Source of the DNA: Actinidia chinensis
Taxonomy: Eukaryota; Streptophyta; Magnoliopsida; Ericales; Actinidiaceae
Length of the DNA: 10,000 nt
Direction of reading: 5' to 3'
Assembly (NCBI GenBank): GCA_009663005.1
Contig: CM018912.1
Coordinates: forward strand, 13,811,371 to 13,821,370
Position numbers and translations under genes: made by a program
Shown: one piece after another, positions 7,200-10,000 of the stretch
How the letters are laid out: each line of letters opens with the position of its first letter
Numbering within the stretch: the stretch's first letter is position 1
The notes under the pieces: model-generated
Told to the model about the DNA's origin: nothing
What the model saw: only the letters and a program-made list of their open reading frames with translations
Databases searched by the model: none

Positions 7200-7654
7200 T
7201 TGGAGTCAACGAAGCATATTTTGTATATTGTTCATATACAAAGTTGCCCAGAATTAGATTTTAAAAGCACATCGCTAGATTCCTCTCTTTGAGACGAGTC
7301 CATCAATATAAAATTGGAGCCAAATGGACATCGGACGCGCCATCAAGTGCCCTGAAAGTTTTAGCTGCTCGTTGATCGACCCGTTGATTACATTAACCGA
7401 GCCAAAGCCAAGTTTGGCCAAGCCACTTGAGAAGGAATATTTTAGGAATATTCCTGAAGATTATGTAATTTCACTTTAGGTCCCTATAGTTTTTTGTAAA
7501 ATTATAATTTGGTCCATGAAGTTTTTGATTTTGGTAGTTTGGTCCTAGAAATTTCTAGTTTTGACAATTGAGTCCTTTTTGAGTTTTTTCATCATTTCAG
7601 ATCCATTTTCGACGTTAATTTTTGGATATTTTACTTCTAATTGGGTGAAGTAAG
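7200..7654 (+). other. Copia 5' untranslated leader
   Basis: No coding similarity was seen between the primer site and gag. The stretch contains the palindrome AGGAATATTCCT (7444-7455) and the degenerate tandem repeat at 7475-7600. The length (about 455 bp) is plausible for a leader with packaging signals, but none was identified. Confidence 0.6.
7475..7600. repeat. Four-unit degenerate ~30-bp tandem repeat
   Basis: Units begin at 7475, 7508, 7538 and 7568, each opening with TTTAGGTCC, TTTGGTCC, TTTGGTCC or TTGAGTCC followed by a T-rich run (AGTTTTT-like). Unit lengths are 33, 30, 30 and about 33 bp. Conservation is strongest in the TTNGGTCC core. Confidence 0.7.
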
Positions 7655-8425
7655 ATGTAGAAAAATAATTTGGGGGCTATGATCATGCTTTCAACCACAA
7701 ATTATGCAATGTGAAAATCACGAATGGAGGATATCCTATTCTTCAAGAATTTGTACGACCCCTTGGAGAATAAGGAAGACAAAACTGTAGTGACGAAAGA
7801 TGAAAAATGGAAGAAGATAAATCGAAAAATAATTAGGCTGATCAAACAATGCATTGGACACGAGGTGTTCCATTATGTAGGACAAGAGACGAGTTCTTAT
7901 GAGTTGTGGTTCAAGTTGGAAATGATGTATTAGACGAAGACATCTAGGACCAAAGCCTTATTGATGAGAAGACTAGTAAATTTGAAGCTTCAAAGTTGGA
8001 TGTCGGTGGTGGAACATATGAGTGAGTTCCAAAATTTGATCAATTAATTGGCCAGTGTTGACCTACAATACAAGGATGAGACGCAGGCCTTAAAATGCTT
8101 TTGAGTTCCTTGGTAGAAAGTTGTGAGACATTAGTGGTTTCTCTCAGCAATTTAGTATCAAACAAGAAGTTGACTATGAGTATGGTCAAGGATGACCATT
8201 GAATAAGGCACGGATGATAGAGATTGGTACGGCATACAGTGATGAGTCGCGAACCTTAGTCTCAGAAGGAAGCAAGAAAATAGGTCAAGGTCATCAAAGC
8301 GGTACTAGGAGAGGATGACCGAGGTCACAGTCGAGAGGTCGCACTTTTATGTGCGTTTACTGCGACCAAGAGGGACATATCAAGAGGAATTGTCCAAAGT
8401 GTAAAGCAAATATGAAGAATGATCC
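7655..8425 (+). pseudogene. gag: Copia gag pseudogene with CCHC zinc knuckle
   Basis: Particle protein of the copia element. ATG at 7655 starts the similarity and is followed at once by TAG (7658). N-Y-A-M before TGA 7712 and R-M-E-D-I after it are typical of the copia gag core, as are Y-E-L-W (about 7900), then after TAG 7931 the segments K-A-L-L-M-R-R-L and S-E-F-Q-N-L-I. TAA 8045 and a frame change near 8096 follow, then L-V-V-S-L-S-N and L-T-M-S-M-V-K. A second frame change near 8196 leads to a basic Arg/Gly/Ser stretch with TGA 8316, and to the knuckle C-V-Y-C-D-Q-E-G-H-I-K-R-N-C at 8352-8393, with all four ligands intact. The frames run 2, 1, 3. The gene cannot be translated as a whole. 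Confidence 0.85.
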
Positions 8426-8880
8426 ATCTTCAAAGATAGCATCATCATCAATGATGATTGTGGATGCGGATAAGAGTGATGTTCTCCTAGCAGTATCGAC
8501 TGATGAAAAATCAAATTGGATATTAGATTTAGGCAGTGCTTACCACTTATGCGAAAATAAAGAGATGTTCTCTACAAATGCAATATGTGATGTCGAACTT
8601 GTATGGATGGCGAACAACACACCCAGTATAGTTATTGTCAAAGGAGCAGTCCAATTTCGCATGGCAGACGGGAGATCTCTGACATTGACCAAGGTAAGGC
8701 ATGTTTCTAGTTTGCGAAAAAATTTAATTTCCATTGAGATGCTAGATTCAAAGAGTTCCAGTTTTGCAGCTAGTGGATGAACTTTGAGAGTATCCAACGG
8801 AAACAAGGAGATGATGTGGGGAAGAAGACTAAAATGCTATACCAACTAGAGAATAGTATTTAGACAAGGGAAGCTACTAT
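8426..8880 (+). pseudogene. Copia protease start and gag-pre-integrase pseudogene
   Basis: Open in the same frame as the knuckle up to the TGA at 8778. W-I-L-D-L-G-S-A-Y-H-L-C at 8517-8552 is the copia protease active site, but the D-S-G is now D-L-G (codons 8526-8534), which would remove activity. Downstream, V-R-H-V-S-S-L-R-K-N-L-I-S (about 8694-8734) matches the loop leading into the gag-pre-integrase domain, and R-V-S-N-G-N-K-E-M-M-W-G-R-R continues it past the stop. A shift near 8826 moves the similarity to frame 2. The integrase zinc finger and catalytic core do not follow. Confidence 0.8.
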
Positions 8881-9158
8881 CAAATATGGGTCTAGTAATA
8901 TTAGCAAGCATAATGGACAGAGAAAGCAATAGTTCCATAAAGGTACGTAAAGCAAGCGTAGGGGTGCTTGGAGAATCTATAGGGGTAAAAAAGCAAAGAG
9001 AGATGTGTACAAAAGTTTGTCCAAACATGAGTGGTAAAATCAGTGCAGGATGTCTAGTTAAAAGGTCAGAAGAAGAAGACAAAGTCAATTTTGAAGAGTT
9101 GTACAGCGACGAGCTCGATGCCATCGAAACGAATCTCTTTCGCTCTCGATTAGATTAG
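8850..9158 (+). other. Unassigned open stretch (~102 codons) after the copia gag-pre-integrase
   Basis: Frame 3, the frame of the knuckle and protease, is open from 8850 to the TAG at 9156-9158, with an ATG at 8886. The C-terminal part is acidic (E-E-E-D and E-E-L-Y-S-D-E-L-D). Frame 2 over the same bases looks more like a gag-pre-integrase tail at first (8834-8870) but holds several stops. I recognise no domain. It may be residual element coding sequence or chance. Confidence 0.3.
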
Positions 9159-9437
9159 TGATAGTGATCTCTTTAGTTGTGTGCATAATGGACGAGATAT
9201 GGAGCCAAAACAGCTCGTAAAAGTGATGTAATTTGTGGCATATCCCGGTGGAGGGCACCTCGGTGGGAAAGTGTCGAGCACTTAGGTGTGGAGGTACATA
9301 CACTTTTGTAAGAAATGGAATAGCCCGTTGATGAGGACGAGATCTCTCGGATGCTGTCTTGCAGATATTATGGGAGAGCTGGACCGGAAGCTATCAGGAT
9401 AGATAACTTAAAGATATCGGATTACCTTCCAATGAGC
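9159..9437 (+). other. Non-coding 3' internal region of the copia element
   Basis: No frame shows family similarity, and no RT or RNase H motif is present on either strand. The right end contains a short hairpin, CCTTCCA (9425-9431) with TGGAAGG (9438-9444), that overlaps the purine tract. Nothing else was recognised. Confidence 0.55.
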
Positions 9438-9438
9438 T

Positions 9439-9450
9439 GGAAGGGGAGAT
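9439..9450 (+). promoter_or_regulatory. Copia polypurine tract
   Basis: GGAAGGGGAGAT directly precedes the LTR start at 9451. A GGGGAGAT run before a T-N-TTG LTR start is typical of plant copia elements. Confidence 0.8.
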
Positions 9451-9491
9451 TATTGAGTCCATCCCATATATTTTGACCCAAGCCCAATTGG

Positions 9492-9514
9492 CCCACATGG
9501 AGTGTTCATGTGGG
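9492..9514. repeat. Hairpin at the start of copia U3
   Basis: CCCACATG (9492-9499) and CATGTGGG (9507-9514) form a perfect 8-bp stem around a seven-base loop, about 40 bp into the LTR. Confidence 0.75.
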
Positions 9515-9592
9515 AGTAAAACTCTCGAGTTAGCTAGAACTCTTGAAAGGATTATTTCTTAAAGAGTTAATCTTGAGTTAGGATATATTTTT

Positions 9593-9613
9593 ATAGATAG
9601 ATAGATAGATAGA
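9593..9613. repeat. (ATAG)5 microsatellite
   Basis: Five perfect ATAG units at 9593-9612 in copia U3, with one further A. The matching part of the 5' LTR lies outside the window. Confidence 0.95.
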
Positions 9614-9667
9614 ATATGATAACAATTAAGTATTATATTGGAAGTTTACCACCTCCTTCCTTTGGTC

Positions 9668-9674
9668 TATAAAA
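9668..9674 (+). promoter_or_regulatory. Copia LTR TATA box
   Basis: TATAAAA in the context GTCTATAAAAGG is a strong plant TATA box 217 bp into the LTR. Transcription would begin near 9700, so U3 is about 250 bp. A GA-rich tract follows just downstream, as in many plant 5' leaders. Confidence 0.75.
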
Positions 9675-9725
9675 GGCAGGATAGAGTGCTGAAACTAATG
9701 TGTTATGTGTTGAAAAAAAGGCACT

Positions 9726-9798
9726 GAGAGCGAGAGGCAAGAAATAGAGAGATTGTGAGAGAGAGAATTGAGAGAGAGAGAGAAAGAGGGAGGTGAGT
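9726..9798. repeat. GA-rich tract in copia R/U5
   Basis: About 73 bp consist mostly of GA and GAGA repeats, with a pure (GA)n core near 9769-9783. It lies about 25 bp after the expected transcription start, so it would be in the element RNA. Confidence 0.85.
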
Positions 9799-9991
9799 AG
9801 AATGTAATTATCCTCCCTTTATACTCATTGTAATCCTCTTCATTCATGAATTATTTATTTCTCTCATTGGACATAGGCATCATTGTCGAACTACGTAAAA
9901 CTTTATTATCTTGCGTGTGTGATTGATATGGATAATATAGGGTAATGTGTATTTTACCCAATAATTGGTGATTCAATTTTTCATCACAACA

Positions 9992-10000
9992 TGAACTACT
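9992..10000. other. Flanking DNA beyond the copia element
   Basis: Nine bases follow the LTR end. If the element made a five-base target duplication, TGAAC (9992-9996) should also flank its unseen left end. Confidence 0.5.

Larger units (their letters stand above)
6991..9991 (+). mobile_element. Degenerate non-autonomous Ty1/copia-type LTR retrotransposon, split by the gypsy insertion
   Basis: Seen: 6991-7181 matches the last ~190 bp of 9451-9991, a primer-binding site follows the first copy, and a purine tract precedes the second. Inside are copia-type gag, a CCHC knuckle, a protease start and a gag-pre-integrase stretch. The interior is only about 2.27 kb against the usual 4 kb or more, and no integrase core, RT or RNase H similarity was found. 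Inference: a gag-only derivative (the TR-GAG type described in plants) or an internally deleted copia. The upstream part of its 5' LTR should lie beyond the left edge of the gypsy element. Confidence 0.85.
9451..9991 (+). repeat. Complete copia 3' LTR (541 bp)
   Basis: It begins TATTG and ends CAACA, a terminal inverted repeat (TGTTG/CAACA) with one A-for-G change. The last ~180 bp match 6996-7181. It contains a hairpin, an ATAG microsatellite, a TATA box and a GA-rich tract in an order fitting U3-R-U5. Confidence 0.88.

Noticed and set aside
8846..9303. Minus-strand open frames over the copia 3' region
   Set aside because: They are low-complexity Ser/Leu-rich readings with no motif, opposite a plus-strand element with clear orientation.

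Overview
The window is repeat DNA from a plant nuclear genome, almost certainly an angiosperm. It holds no intact host gene. Everything recognisable belongs to two decayed LTR retrotransposons. Both have primer-binding sites complementary to plant initiator tRNA-Met.

Region 1 (1-6990) is a Ty3/gypsy chromovirus, probably of the Tekay/Del clade. Only the last 92 bp of its left LTR lie in the window. They are followed by a primer-binding site (96-107), gag (from about 325), aspartic protease, reverse transcriptase, RNase H, integrase and a chromodomain-like tail ending at 5017, a purine tract (5061-5073), and a complete 3' LTR of about 1.9 kb (5074-6990). The coding region has more than 30 in-frame stops and about six frame changes, so no protein can be made, yet most catalytic residues are still readable. 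From gag through protease (322 to about 2215) the frame is never lost. The damage there is almost all TAG stops, which suggests point transitions rather than indels.

Region 2 (6991-9991) is an older Ty1/copia-type element. The gypsy element sits inside its 5' LTR, of which only the last 191 bp remain in the window (6991-7181). Its interior has a primer-binding site, a leader with a degenerate ~30-bp repeat, a broken gag with a CCHC knuckle, a protease start and a gag-pre-integrase stretch. It then runs into a purine tract and a 541-bp 3' LTR (9451-9991). Integrase core, reverse transcriptase and RNase H are absent, so it is a non-autonomous, gag-bearing derivative. The last nine bases are flanking DNA.

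The most unusual structure is in the gypsy 3' LTR at 5858-6143: ten copies of a palindrome with consensus ACTACCGGTAGT, arranged as five pairs. Members of a pair start 21-22 bp apart and pairs repeat every 62-65 bp. The gypsy LTR also holds several strong hairpins.

I see no bacterial-type genes, CRISPR array, tRNA, rRNA or new multi-gene system.
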